Shown here one piece after another: positions 36,296 to 45,418 of a stretch of DNA of 64,000 nt. The position numbers and the translations under genes were made by a program. Source of the DNA: Candidatus Binatia bacterium (GTDB taxonomy: Bacteria > Desulfobacterota > Binatia > UBA12015); assembly GCA_036563615.1 (NCBI GenBank), contig DATCMB010000022.1:248001-312000 (forward strand), given 5' to 3'. Under the pieces are notes generated by a model, which saw only the letters and a list, made by a program, of their open reading frames with translations, did not search any database and was not told the origin of the DNA. Each line of letters starts with the position of its first letter. Positions within the stretch are counted from its first letter, which is position 1.

Positions 36296-37339
36296 ATGCT
36301 AACTGAGGGCGGCCGAACTTTGAAGAACGATCCCGTCGATCGGCCGTCGAAAGGGGAGGCCTCCCACGATGCGGGCGGCGCTCGCGACGCGGGGCGGCGC
36401 GTCCTGCTGCTCTTTCCGGGAGCGCTCGGCGACGCGGTCTGCCTCGAGCCCGCCGCGGCCCACCTCGCGGCGCAGGGCGAGCTGGTGCTCTACGCGCGCG
36501 GCGCCGCCGCGGAGGTCGCGGCGCTCTATCCCGCGCGGCCGCGCGTCTGCTCGCTCGACGCTCCGGAGATCGCCCGGCTGTTCGCGCCGGGCGAGGACGA
36601 TCCCGAGCTCGCGCGCTGGCTCGCGGGCTTCGCCCGCGTCGTGAGCTTCACCGGGGCGGGGGTGCCGGAGGTGGCGCGGCGGCTCGGCGCGCTGCCGGAC
36701 GCGACGCTCGCGCCGTTTCCGCGCCCGCCGCTCGAGCGCCATGCGGCCGACCATTTTCTGGGCGTCGTCTGCGGCGACCCGGCGGCGACGGCTCCACCGC
36801 CGCGGCTGGTCGCACCGGCGGAGGGCCGCCCGCCTGCGTCAGGCGGCGGCGCGCGCCTCGTCCTGCTGCCGGGCAGCGGTGGACGCGACAAGCGCGCGGC
36901 GCCGGAGCTGTTCCTCGAGGTCGCCCGACGCTGGCGCGACGCCGGCGGCGAGGTGACGGTCGTCCTCGGTCCCGCCGAGGCCGCCGAGGACGCGGCGTGG
37001 GTCGCAGCCGGCCGCGTCGTGCGACCCGGGTCGGTCGCCGAGCTCGCGGCCGTGCTCGCGCGCAGCGCCGCGTTCGTCGGCAACGACGCCGGACCGAGCC
37101 ACGTCGCCGCGGCGCTCGGGGTCGCGGGCGCGGTGCTCTATCGCTCGACCTCGCCCGCGAGCTTCGGCCCGCGCGGTGAAGACGTCGCCGCGATCGACGT
37201 CCAAGCGCACGACGCGACGGTCAGTGCGGTGTGGGACGCGATCGGTCGGCGGGTCGTGGGCGAGCGGGACGGGAAGTGCGCCGCTCCATCGACGCCGAGT
37301 CCGCCCACTCCGCGTGACAATCGCCAGGATGATGAGTAG
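36296..37339 (+). CDS. Family 9 glycosyltransferase (heptosyltransferase-like)
   Basis: About 347 residues of a GT-B protein. RRVLLLFPGALGDAVCLEPAAAHLAAQG is the N-terminal acceptor-domain strand of family 9, VLLPGSGGRDKRAAPELFLEVARRW the start of the donor domain, and AFVGNDAGPSHVAAALGV the nucleotide-sugar binding motif. Such enzymes add heptose to the lipopolysaccharide inner core. The C-terminus is a Pro/Ser-rich tail. The ATG at 36296 leaves almost no room for two divergent promoters; residues before RRVLLL are not family-like, so the true start may be a downstream TTG at 36320 or later. It links to the envelope polysaccharide genes at the start of the window. Confidence 0.78.
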   Translation: MLTEGGRTLKNDPVDRPSKGEASHDAGGARDAGRRVLLLFPGALGDAVCLEPAAAHLAAQGELVLYARGAAAEVAALYPARPRVCSLDAPEIARLFAPGEDDPELARWLAGFARVVSFTGAGVPEVARRLGALPDATLAPFPRPPLERHAADHFLGVVCGDPAATAPPPRLVAPAEGRPPASGGGARLVLLPGSGGRDKRAAPELFLEVARRWRDAGGEVTVVLGPAEAAEDAAWVAAGRVVRPGSVAELAAVLARSAAFVGNDAGPSHVAAALGVAGAVLYRSTSPASFGPRGEDVAAIDVQAHDATVSAVWDAIGRRVVGERDGKCAAPSTPSPPTPRDNRQDDE

Positions 37340-37585
37340 GGATGATGTCATCAGGTTGTCCGCGTCGTCGACGGGCTTGGGGCAGAACCGGGTGACGCAC
37401 GACGAACCGCTCCGACGATCGCCGGTCAGCCGAGACGAACAAGGAAGAGCGCACAAAGCCATGGGATTTCGCAGCGGTCGCGCCGCCGGTCACGTCCTTG
37501 GCGGTCTTCCGCGGGCTCGCGCGTCGCTCGGGCTCGAGCGAGCTCACGTCCGCGGGCGTCGCGGGCCGGTCGGCTTGTCGGTGGG

Positions 37586-38140
37586 ATGCAGCGAGCCATG
37601 AGCGAGCGGGAAGTGGGGAACAGCGAGTCGCTGCACGCCGCCGAGCGGCGCGAAGGGGAAGAGAAGCCGGCCTTTCGCGTGATCGACCGTCGGCGCTTCG
37701 CGCCCGACGGCAGCGAGCGCGCGGACGACGAGCCGCAGAGCCCGTCGTCGGGCAGCGACGCCGGTGCGCAGAGCACCTCGTCGCGCGAGGAGCGAGCGCA
37801 AGCGGCGGGCAGCGCGCAGTCGAGCTCGTCGTCGGCTCAGGGGCCCGAGCTCGCGATGCCGAAAGGGGAGCCCTACGAGCCCGGCGACATCCCCGAGCCG
37901 ACCTTCTCGACGCTGGTGATCAGCCTCAGCACGCAGGCGCTGATGTATCTCGGCGAGATCCCGCCCCTCGAGGGCGGTGAGGCGCGCAAGGATCTCGCGG
38001 CCGCGCGCAACATCATCGATCTGCTCGCCGTTCTGGAGCGGAAGACGACGGGGAACCTCGACGCCGGTGAAGCGGCCTTGCTCGAGAGGGTCCTGTACGA
38101 CCTCCGCATGAGGTTCGTCGCGATCTCGCGCGCCAGCTGA
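37586..38140 (+). CDS. DUF1844 domain protein
   Basis: A 184-residue protein of unknown function. Residues 1-100 are charged and Ser-rich and look disordered (RRREGEEKPAFRVIDRRRFAPDGS, then a Ser/Ala stretch). Residues 105-180 form the DUF1844 domain: FSTLVISLSTQALMYLGEIP, ARNIIDLLAVLERKTTGNLDAGEAALLERVLYDLRMRFV. This all-helical domain is widespread in deltaproteobacterial and Acidobacteria-like genomes and its role is unknown. An alternative start at ATG 37598 loses four residues. It lies 51 bases upstream of htrA and may be the first gene of the envelope operon. The 246-base gap before it shows no clear promoter. Confidence 0.85.
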   Translation: MQRAMSEREVGNSESLHAAERREGEEKPAFRVIDRRRFAPDGSERADDEPQSPSSGSDAGAQSTSSREERAQAAGSAQSSSSSAQGPELAMPKGEPYEPGDIPEPTFSTLVISLSTQALMYLGEIPPLEGGEARKDLAAARNIIDLLAVLERKTTGNLDAGEAALLERVLYDLRMRFVAISRAS

Positions 38141-38191
38141 GCCCGAGATCCACCATCTCTCGTCCCGTAGAGAATCCGAGGTAGCCATCGA

Positions 38192-39736
38192 ATGCGCAGC
38201 GTGTTGAAGGTCATCGTCCTGCTTCTGGTCGGCTTCGTGGTCGGCGTCGTCGCCGTACGCCAACGCGGCCAGCAGGAGCCCGCGGTCGCAACCGCGCAGG
38301 AGAGCGCTGCCTCGCGGCCAGCGCCCGCAACCGGCGGCAACGTACCCGCCTCCGAGAACAGCGCGTGCGTGACCTGCACGCTGCCGGACTTCACGCGCCT
38401 GGCGCACGATCTCGCGCCGGCGGTCGTGAACATCTCGACCTCGAGCAAGCCCGACCGCGGCGACGGCGGCAACGGTGACCGCCGCTTCCACGGACCGCGC
38501 GGGCAGATGCCGGGCTTCCCCGGTCAGGATCCGCGCGAATTCTGGGAGCCTTTCGAGCGCTTCTTCGGCCCGATGCCGCGCCGGCGCATGCCGGAGCGCA
38601 GCCTCGGCTCGGGCTTCATCTTCGATCCCGCGGGCTACATCCTGACCAACAACCACGTCGTCGAGAACGCGAGCGAGATCAAGGTCAAGCTCAACAGCGG
38701 CGAGGAGCTCACCGCCCAGCTCGTCGGCCGCGATCCGAAGACCGACATCGCCGTGCTCAAGATCGACGCGAAGAAGGATCTGCCGACGATCCCCTTCGGC
38801 GACTCCGACGCCGTCAAGGTCGGCGAGTGGGTGATGGCGATCGGCAACCCGTTCGGTCTCGAGTTCTCGGTGACCGCGGGCATCGTCAGCGCCAAGGGAC
38901 GCTTCATCGGCCAGGGCAACTACGACGACTTCCTGCAGACCGACGCGCCGATCAATCCGGGCAACTCGGGTGGTCCGCTGCTCGACCTGCAGGGCCGCGT
39001 CGTCGGCATCAACACCTCGATCTTCAGCCGCAGCGGCGGCAACATTGGCATCGGCTTCGCGATCCCGATCAACCTCGCGAAGGAGCTGATCCCGCAGCTG
39101 CGTGAGAAGGGTCGCGTGACGCGCGGCTGGATCGGCGTGATGATCCAGAAGGTGACGCCGGAGATCGCCGAGTCGCTCGGCCTGCCGGCGCCGCGTGGCG
39201 CGCTGGTCGCCGACGTCGTCAAAGGCGGCCCGGCGGAAGAGGCGGGCGTCAAGGTCGGCGACGTGATCGTCAGCTTCGACGGTCACCAGGTGAAGGAGTC
39301 GACCGAGCTCCCGACGCTGGTCGCGCGCCAGGCGATCGGCAGCGAGGTCCCGGTGGTCGTGATGCGCGATGGCAAGGAAGAGACCATCACCATCAAGATC
39401 GCCGAGATGAAGGACGACGAGGAGCAGGTCGCGAGCGGCGAGTCCGAAGCCTTCGGTCTCACCGTGCAGAACCTGACCCCCGAGATCGCCGAGTCGCTCG
39501 GCATCGGCGTCGACGTGCAGGGCGTCCTGGTCTCCGGCGTCGAGCCGGGCAGCCCGGCGGACGAGGCCGGGCTGCGGCGCGGCGACGTCATCGTCGAGGT
39601 GAACCGCAAGCCCGTGCGTGACGTCGACGCGTACAACAAGGAGATGAAGAGCGTCGGGTCGGGCAAGAGCGTCCTGCTGCTCGTCCGGCGCGGCGAGAAC
39701 ACGGTCTTCCTGGCGCTCAAGCCGCCCGCAGGGTGA
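38192..39736 (+). CDS. htrA: HtrA/Deg-family periplasmic serine protease
   Basis: A 514-residue trypsin-fold protease with two PDZ domains, for quality control of envelope proteins. The N-terminus has one hydrophobic helix (about 5-22), either a signal or an anchor. The catalytic triad is His155 (LTNNHVV), Asp185 (KTDIAVLK) and Ser259 (NPGNSGGPLL). PDZ1 (about 300-400) starts RGWIGVMIQKVTPEIAESLGL, and PDZ2 (about 425-510) repeats the same opening, AFGLTVQNLTPEIAESLGI. An Arg/Pro-rich loop with FEPFERFFG-like LA-loop motif lies at 90-130. Two nearby cysteines, CVTC (59-62), are unusual for HtrA. Its stop overlaps the PBP1B start as GTGA, tying the protease to cell-wall synthesis. Confidence 0.93.
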   Translation: MRSVLKVIVLLLVGFVVGVVAVRQRGQQEPAVATAQESAASRPAPATGGNVPASENSACVTCTLPDFTRLAHDLAPAVVNISTSSKPDRGDGGNGDRRFHGPRGQMPGFPGQDPREFWEPFERFFGPMPRRRMPERSLGSGFIFDPAGYILTNNHVVENASEIKVKLNSGEELTAQLVGRDPKTDIAVLKIDAKKDLPTIPFGDSDAVKVGEWVMAIGNPFGLEFSVTAGIVSAKGRFIGQGNYDDFLQTDAPINPGNSGGPLLDLQGRVVGINTSIFSRSGGNIGIGFAIPINLAKELIPQLREKGRVTRGWIGVMIQKVTPEIAESLGLPAPRGALVADVVKGGPAEEAGVKVGDVIVSFDGHQVKESTELPTLVARQAIGSEVPVVVMRDGKEETITIKIAEMKDDEEQVASGESEAFGLTVQNLTPEIAESLGIGVDVQGVLVSGVEPGSPADEAGLRRGDVIVEVNRKPVRDVDAYNKEMKSVGSGKSVLLLVRRGENTVFLALKPPAG

Positions 39737-42162
39737 GGCCGGCTGCGCCCGACGCGAAGCCGAGCGGGCGCGGCCGACGGCTGCGCTCGCTACTCGCGGT
39801 GTTGTTGGCGGCGGCGATCCCGCTCGCGGGGATCGCCGCGTTCGCCGTGTGGGTCACCTACGCGCGGCTCGCCCGGGTGGTGGACGAGAAGTTCGCCGGT
39901 CGGCGCTGGGACTTCCCGTCGCGCATCTACAGCGACGAGTTCCTGCTCTACACGGGCCTCGACCTCGACGCGGCCGGCGTGCCGCGCAGGCTCGAGCGTC
40001 TCGCCTACCGGCCGATCGACGACACGCCGCGGGTCGGCGGCGAGTTCCGCCGCGAGCCCGGCGCCCTCGAGATCGCGCTGCGTCCGGGGGCGCTCGGTCG
40101 CACGCAGACCCAGCGCGTGCGCTTGACGCTCCACGGCAGCCGCATCGCCGACATCACCGACCTCGAGACCAACGAGCAGCTCGCCGCGGTCGCGCTCGAG
40201 CCCGAGGAGCTGACGGGCATCTGGGAGGGCGCCTGGGAGGACCGCCGCGCGATCAAGGTGGTCGACGTGAGCCCCGTACTGGTGCGCGCGATCCTCGCGA
40301 CCGAGGACAGCCGCTTCTTCCAGCACCACGGCGTCGACCTGATCGGCATCGCGCGCGCGGCGCTGACCAATCTGCGCTCCGGCCGGGTGCGGCAGGGCGG
40401 CAGCACGCTCACGCAGCAGCTGATGAAGAACTTCTTCTTGACGACCGACCGCACGCTGTCGCGCAAGGTCGTCGAGGCGGCGATGGCCGTGGTCGCCGAG
40501 CGTCGCTACTCGAAGATGCAGATCCTCGAGAACTACCTGAACGAGATCTACCTCGGGCAGCGCGGCGCTCGCGGCATCTTCGGGGTCGCCGAGGCGGCGG
40601 AGTTCTACTTCGGCAAGCACCCGCGCGACCTCGACGTCGCCGAGGCGGCGCTGCTCGCCGGCCTGATCCGCGCGCCGAACGCGTACTCGCCGTTCCACTC
40701 GCCGGAGCGCGCGCTGCAGCGACGCAACACCGTGCTCCGGCTGCTGCTCGAAGCGGGCGACATCGACCAGACGACCTACGAGGCCGCGGTCGCAGCACCG
40801 CTCGGCGTCGTCCCGCCGCCCACCGACAGCACCACCGCGCCGTTCTTCGTCGACTACGTGAAGGGGGAGCTCGCCGGACGCTTCCCGCCCGACGTGCTGA
40901 CGACCGAAGGGCTCAACATCTACACGACCCTCGACCCGCTGCTGCAGGAGCAGGCGCAGCGCATCGTCGAGAAGCGTCTCGACGACCTCGAGAAGCAGCG
41001 GCCGCGGCTCGCGGAGGCGGCGAAGAAGGACCGCCTGGAGGCGGCGCTCGTCGCGCTCGCGCCGCGCACCGGCGAGATCAAGGCGATGGTCGGCGGCCGC
41101 AACTACCAGGCGAGCCAGTTCAACCGCGCGACGCAGGCGCGCCGGCAGACGGGCTCGACGTTCAAGCCGATCGTCTACCTCGCCGCCATGCTCGAGGACG
41201 ATCCGGAGCGTCACCTGACGCCGGCCTCGCGCATCGACGACTCGCCCTTCGTCTGGCGGCTCGACAACGGCCGCGAGTGGTCGCCGCGCAACTACGGCGA
41301 CCACTACTACGGCGAGGTGACCGTGCGCGTCGCGCTCGAGCGCTCGCTGAACGCGGCGACGGCGCGCGTCGCGCAGTCCGTCGGCATGGACGCGATCGTG
41401 CGGCTCGCGCGCGAGCTCGGGATCGAGGGACCCATCCCCGAGGTGCCGTCGATTGCGCTCGGCTCGGTCGAGGCGTCGCCGCTCGAGATGGCCTCGGTGT
41501 ACGCGGTGCTCGCGAGCGGCGGCACGCGCGCCGAGCCCGTCGCCATCCGCCGCGTCACGTCGCGCGACGGCGAGGTGATCCTCGGTGAGCCGCCGTCGTT
41601 GCGGCCGGTGATCCCTCCCGATACGGCGTACGTGTTGACGCACGTCCTCGAAGGGGTGCTCGACCACGGCACCGCCGCCGGCGCGCGCGAAGCCGGCTTC
41701 CGGCACCCGGCCGCAGGCAAGACCGGCACGACCAACGACTACCGCGACGCGTGGTTCGTCGGCTTCACGCCGGATCTCGTCGCTGCGGTGTGGGTCGGCT
41801 TCGACCAGCGCTCGCCGCTCAACATGTCGGGCGCGAGCGCGGCGCTGCCGATCTGGACGGACTTCATGAAGGTCGCGACCGCGGCGCTGCCGCCGCGTCC
41901 GTTCCTGCCGCCGCCCGGCGTGACGCTGGTCACGATCGATCATGGCTCGGGCGAGGTTGCCGAAGCGGGCCGTCGCGGCACGATCCAGGAGGCGTTCCTC
42001 GACGCCGACGCGCCGGCGATCGTGACGCACGAGGCGGAGCCCGTCCCGGTCGCGCCGCAGGACGGCGACGGAGGCGACGGATACGAAGACGCGCCCGAGC
42101 CGCGCGAGCTGCGCGAGGAGCGTCTCGCGTACGCGGGCGCAGAAGCGGAGGTAGGGAGGTAG
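39733..42162 (+). CDS. mrcB: Penicillin-binding protein 1B-like bifunctional transglycosylase/transpeptidase
   Basis: An 809-residue class A PBP that polymerises and crosslinks peptidoglycan. A membrane helix lies at about 20-43. The region 60-160 (IYSDEFLLYTGLDLDAAGVPRRLERLAYR) resembles the UB2H domain of PBP1B. The GT51 domain has Glu191 in ATEDSRFFQHHGVD and GGSTLTQQLMKN. The transpeptidase motifs are STFK (Ser475), SLN and KTGTT (Lys663). The C-terminal tail (about 720-809) is Pro/Glu/Asp-rich. GTG at 39733 overlaps the htrA stop. LpoB-type activators of PBP1B are lipoproteins, so the lipoprotein encoded three bases downstream is a natural candidate partner; that is inference. Confidence 0.93.
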   Translation: MRPAAPDAKPSGRGRRLRSLLAVLLAAAIPLAGIAAFAVWVTYARLARVVDEKFAGRRWDFPSRIYSDEFLLYTGLDLDAAGVPRRLERLAYRPIDDTPRVGGEFRREPGALEIALRPGALGRTQTQRVRLTLHGSRIADITDLETNEQLAAVALEPEELTGIWEGAWEDRRAIKVVDVSPVLVRAILATEDSRFFQHHGVDLIGIARAALTNLRSGRVRQGGSTLTQQLMKNFFLTTDRTLSRKVVEAAMAVVAERRYSKMQILENYLNEIYLGQRGARGIFGVAEAAEFYFGKHPRDLDVAEAALLAGLIRAPNAYSPFHSPERALQRRNTVLRLLLEAGDIDQTTYEAAVAAPLGVVPPPTDSTTAPFFVDYVKGELAGRFPPDVLTTEGLNIYTTLDPLLQEQAQRIVEKRLDDLEKQRPRLAEAAKKDRLEAALVALAPRTGEIKAMVGGRNYQASQFNRATQARRQTGSTFKPIVYLAAMLEDDPERHLTPASRIDDSPFVWRLDNGREWSPRNYGDHYYGEVTVRVALERSLNAATARVAQSVGMDAIVRLARELGIEGPIPEVPSIALGSVEASPLEMASVYAVLASGGTRAEPVAIRRVTSRDGEVILGEPPSLRPVIPPDTAYVLTHVLEGVLDHGTAAGAREAGFRHPAAGKTGTTNDYRDAWFVGFTPDLVAAVWVGFDQRSPLNMSGASAALPIWTDFMKVATAALPPRPFLPPPGVTLVTIDHGSGEVAEAGRRGTIQEAFLDADAPAIVTHEAEPVPVAPQDGDGGDGYEDAPEPRELREERLAYAGAEAEVGR

Positions 42163-42165
42163 GCG

Positions 42166-42789
42166 ATGACGGCGACCCGTTCCCGCTGGCTGGTGCGGCT
42201 CCTGATCCTGATCGTCGCGATTTCCTTGATTGACTGCGCGCCGCGCAAGCGCGTACGTCGCAAGATGGTGACCCGGCCGACGCCCACCGCGACGCCGCGT
42301 CCCGACAAGAAGCGTCCGGCGCCGACGCCGACGCGTGCGCCGCGCGACATCACGCGCGACCCGCTGACGCGTCTCATCACCGAGAGCACGCCGTCGCGCG
42401 ACGTGTCCGCGCTGAGGCTCGCCGAGCGGGCGCGCGAGGAGCTCGACGAGGGCACGACCGACAGCGCCTTCGAGCTGCTCGACACCGCGATCAAGAACGC
42501 GCCGACCCTGCAGCCGCCCTACGTGCTGCGGGCGCGGGCGTACCTCGCGGAAGGCGCCACGCAGCAGGCGCGGTCCGACCTCGACAAGGCGGCGTCGCTG
42601 CCGGCGCCGACCGCTTGGGTCGCCGAGGCCGCCGCGGTGCGTGGCATGATGTTCGAGCTCGAGGGCAACCGCAGCGAGGCCATCGCGGCCTACCGGCGCG
42701 CGCTACGGATCTTCCCAGGCAACGTCCGGGCGCGCGAGGCGCTGAAGCGTCTCACCGGCAGCACGTCCGGTGGGGGAGGGCCGCCGTGA
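42166..42789 (+). CDS. TPR-containing lipoprotein
   Basis: A 207-residue putative lipoprotein. The signal sequence LLILIVAISLIDC ends in a lipobox with the lipidated Cys25. A Thr/Pro/Arg-rich linker (about 38-65) could span part of the periplasm. The C-terminal 110 residues contain two to three tetratricopeptide-like repeats: AREELDEGTTDSAFELLDTAIKNAPTL, YVLRARAYLAEGATQQARSDLDKAASL, and EGNRSEAIAAYRRALRIFPGN. The gene sits three bases after PBP1B and its stop overlaps tsaD (GTGA). Function is unknown; position suggests an accessory of the synthase, in the manner of LpoA, which also has TPR repeats. Confidence 0.8.
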   Translation: MTATRSRWLVRLLILIVAISLIDCAPRKRVRRKMVTRPTPTATPRPDKKRPAPTPTRAPRDITRDPLTRLITESTPSRDVSALRLAERAREELDEGTTDSAFELLDTAIKNAPTLQPPYVLRARAYLAEGATQQARSDLDKAASLPAPTAWVAEAAAVRGMMFELEGNRSEAIAAYRRALRIFPGNVRAREALKRLTGSTSGGGGPP

Positions 42790-43802
42790 TCGTCCTCGGC
42801 ATCGAGTCGTCGTGCGACGACACCGCGGCCGCGGTGCTGCGTGACGGACAAGAGCTCTCGAGCGTCGTCGCCTCGCAAGAGGAGGTGCACGGACCTTACG
42901 GCGGGGTCGTGCCGGAGCTCGCGGCGCGCAACCACATCCGCCACGTCGTGCCGGTGATCGAGACGGCGCTCGTGCGCGCCGGGATCGAGCTCGGCGACGT
43001 CGACGCGGTCGCCGCGACGCGCGGCCCGGGCCTCGTCGGCTCGCTGCTCGTCGGGCTCTGCACGGCGAAGGCGATCGCTCGTCGGCACGGGCTGCCGTTC
43101 GTCGGCGTCAATCACATCGAAGGACACCTGCTCTCGATCGAGCTCGAGGAGAAGGTCGAGCGTCCGTTCCTCGGCCTCGTCGTCTCGGGCGGGCACTCGG
43201 CGCTCTACTGGGCGGGCGAGGACGGCCGCTACGCGCTGCTCGGCCAGACGCGCGACGACGCGGCCGGCGAGGCCTTCGACAAGGCGGCGAAGCTGCTCGG
43301 GCTCGGCTATCCCGGCGGGCGCGCGATCGAGCAGGTGGCGCGCGACGGCGATCCCGACGCACTGCCGCTGCCGCGTCCGCGCGTGCGCGGCGCCGACCTC
43401 GACCTGAGCTTCAGCGGCCTCAAGACGGCGCTTCGTCTCGGCCTCGAGAAGCATCCGAACCTTCCGCTCGCCGACGTGGCGGCGTCGTTCCAGCGCGCGG
43501 TCGTCGACACGCTGCTCGACCTCGTGCGTCGCGCGATCGACGGCACGGGCGCGACGCGCGTCGTGGTGACGGGCGGCGTGTCCGCCAACGGCGCGCTGCG
43601 CGAGGCGATGGCGCGGCTCGCCGAGGAGCAGGGCGCGCGTCTGCTGGTGCCGCCGCTCCGGCGCTGCACCGATAACGCCGCGATGATCGCCTACGCCGGC
43701 TGGCTGCGTCTGCAGCGCGGCGAGCGCGATCCGCTGACGCTCAACGCCGCGGCCGAACTGCCGCTCGGACCGCGCGTGCACCCGAACGAGCTCCGTGCGT
43801 AA
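42786..43802 (+). CDS. tsaD: tRNA threonylcarbamoyladenosine biosynthesis protein TsaD
   Basis: A 338-residue ASKHA-fold protein that transfers the threonylcarbamoyl group to A37 of ANN-decoding tRNAs. GIESSCDDTAAAVL starts the fold; His110 and His114 in NHIEGHLLS bind the metal; VSGGHSALYW, DDAAGEAFDKAAKLLGLGYPGG and the C-terminal RRCTDNAAMIAYAG are hallmarks. GTG at 42786 overlaps the lipoprotein stop; the family sequence begins at residue 2. TsaB and TsaE are not in view. The 3' end overlaps rsmA by eight bases. Confidence 0.96.
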   Translation: MIVLGIESSCDDTAAAVLRDGQELSSVVASQEEVHGPYGGVVPELAARNHIRHVVPVIETALVRAGIELGDVDAVAATRGPGLVGSLLVGLCTAKAIARRHGLPFVGVNHIEGHLLSIELEEKVERPFLGLVVSGGHSALYWAGEDGRYALLGQTRDDAAGEAFDKAAKLLGLGYPGGRAIEQVARDGDPDALPLPRPRVRGADLDLSFSGLKTALRLGLEKHPNLPLADVAASFQRAVVDTLLDLVRRAIDGTGATRVVVTGGVSANGALREAMARLAEEQGARLLVPPLRRCTDNAAMIAYAGWLRLQRGERDPLTLNAAAELPLGPRVHPNELRA

Positions 43803-44610
43803 AGCGGCCCGCCGACGCGCGCTCGGCCAGCACTTCCTGATCGACGGCGAGGTCGCGGACCGGACGGTGCAGCTCGCCGACCTCGACCCCGGCGCGACGG
43901 TGCTCGAGATCGGACCGGGCCGCGGCGCGCTCACCGACCGCCTGCTCGCGGCGGGCCATCGCGTCGTCGCCATCGAGGTCGATCCCGAGCTTGCGAGCGC
44001 GCTCGAGGCGCGGCGCGACGATCGGCTCACCATCGTGCGCGGCGACGCGCTGCAGGTCGACCTCGCGACGCTGCCGCCCGGACCGCTGCCGGTGGTCGCC
44101 AACCTGCCGTACGCGACGGGCACGGCGATCGTCACGCGTCTGCTCGAGCACCCGGAGCGCTTCCCGCGCCTCACGGTGATGCTGCAGCTCGAGGTCGCGG
44201 AGCGTCTCTGCGCGTCGCCGAACACGCGGGCGTACGGCAGCTTGACGGTGCTCTCTGCGCTGCACGCCGAGGCGATCTTCGGCTTCGTCGTGCCGCCGCA
44301 GGCGTTCTCGCCGCGGCCGCAGGTCGACTCGGCGGTGGTGCGCCTCGACGTGGTCACGACGCCGCGCGCCGCGGTCATCGACGAGGCGCTGTTCCGGCGG
44401 GTCGTGCGCGCGGCGTTCGCGCAGCGCCGCAAGACGCTGCGCAACGCGCTCACCGCGGGCTTCGGCAGCGCCGTGGCCGACGCGATGCTCGCGGCGGCGG
44501 AGATCGATCCGCGCCGGCGCGCGGAGACGCTGTCGCTCGACGAGTTCGCGCTCCTCACGAGCGCCGCCGCGCGGGTACGCCAGCGCGCGTCCGACGCGGA
44601 CCATGCCTGA
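43795..44610 (+). CDS. rsmA: 16S rRNA dimethyladenosine transferase RsmA/KsgA
   Basis: A 271-residue SAM-dependent enzyme that dimethylates two adjacent adenines in helix 45 of 16S rRNA. RRRALGQHFLID is the family start. VLEIGPGRGALTDRLLAAGHRVVAIEVDPEL binds SAM. The catalytic motif IV is VVANLPYATGTAIV, and FAQRRKTLRNALTAGF is the C-terminal signature. GTG at 43795 overlaps the tsaD end by eight bases, and the stop overlaps mutM by eight bases, so the three are translationally coupled. It is otherwise ordinary. Confidence 0.96.
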   Translation: MRKAARRRALGQHFLIDGEVADRTVQLADLDPGATVLEIGPGRGALTDRLLAAGHRVVAIEVDPELASALEARRDDRLTIVRGDALQVDLATLPPGPLPVVANLPYATGTAIVTRLLEHPERFPRLTVMLQLEVAERLCASPNTRAYGSLTVLSALHAEAIFGFVVPPQAFSPRPQVDSAVVRLDVVTTPRAAVIDEALFRRVVRAAFAQRRKTLRNALTAGFGSAVADAMLAAAEIDPRRRAETLSLDEFALLTSAAARVRQRASDADHA

Positions 44611-45409
44611 GCTGCCCGAGGTCGAGACCGTCTGCCGGACGATCGCGCCGCACGTCGTTGGGCGCCGTATCGAGCGCGTCGACGTGCGCGAGCGGCGTCT
44701 GCGCCGTCCGATCCCGCGCGACCTCGAGGCGCGTCTCGCGGGACGCGTCGTCCACGGCGTGGCGCGGCGCGCGAAGTACCTCCTGCTCGACGTCGGCGAG
44801 GGGCTGCGCTGGGTCGTGCACCTCGGCATGAGCGGACGCTTCTGCGTCGGCGAGCCGCCGCCGGGGCAGCCGCACGTGCACGTCGTCGCGGACCTCGAGG
44901 GCGGCGTGCGGCTCTACTTCCGCGACCCGCGCCGCTTCGGCCTCATGCTGCTGTCGAGGGACGACGCCGACCTCGGCGTGCTCGGCGTCGAGCCGCTCGG
45001 TCCCGACTTCGACGGCGAGCTGCTGTGGTCGCTGAGCCGTCGGCACCGGCGTGTCACGGTGAAGTCGCTGTTGATGGACAGCCGGCTCATCGCCGGGGTC
45101 GGCAACATCTACGCCAACGAGGCGCTGTTCGAGGCCGGCATCCGACCGGCTCGGCGAAGTTGGCGCTTGACGCGCGCCGAGGCGGACCGTCTCGCCGCGG
45201 CGGTGCGCACCGTGCTCGAGCGCGCGATCGCGAGCCGCGGCTCCTCGCTGCTCGACTACCGCGACGCGGACGGCAACGAGGGCGAGTTCCAGCGCATGCT
45301 GCGCGTCTACGAGCGCGAGGGTGAGCCGTGCCGACGCTGCGCGACGCCGATCAAGCGCGTCGTCATCGCCGGACGCAGCTCGTTCTACTGCCCGCGCTGC
45401 CAGCGCTGA
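44603..45409 (+). CDS. mutM: Formamidopyrimidine-DNA glycosylase
   Basis: A 268-residue DNA repair glycosylase/AP lyase that removes 8-oxoguanine and formamidopyrimidines. The catalytic N-terminal proline follows the initiator Met (PELPEVETVCRTI). VVHGVARRAKYLLLDV contains the conserved lysine region, and DSRLIAGVGNIYANEALFEAGIRP is the helix-two-turn-helix. The C-terminal zinc finger is CRRCATPIKRVVIAGRSSFYCPRCQR with four cysteines. Length is standard. It is the last gene of the operon and converges with the ABC permease genes across nine bases, with no visible terminator. Confidence 0.97.
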   Translation: MPELPEVETVCRTIAPHVVGRRIERVDVRERRLRRPIPRDLEARLAGRVVHGVARRAKYLLLDVGEGLRWVVHLGMSGRFCVGEPPPGQPHVHVVADLEGGVRLYFRDPRRFGLMLLSRDDADLGVLGVEPLGPDFDGELLWSLSRRHRRVTVKSLLMDSRLIAGVGNIYANEALFEAGIRPARRSWRLTRAEADRLAAAVRTVLERAIASRGSSLLDYRDADGNEGEFQRMLRVYEREGEPCRRCATPIKRVVIAGRSSFYCPRCQR

Positions 45410-45418
45410 GCTGTGGCC

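Noticed and set aside
37340..37585. Promoter or small RNA in the 246-base gap before the DUF1844 gene
   Set aside because: Only a short TGATGTCATCA palindrome is visible; there is no convincing -35/-10 pair and no terminator hairpin.
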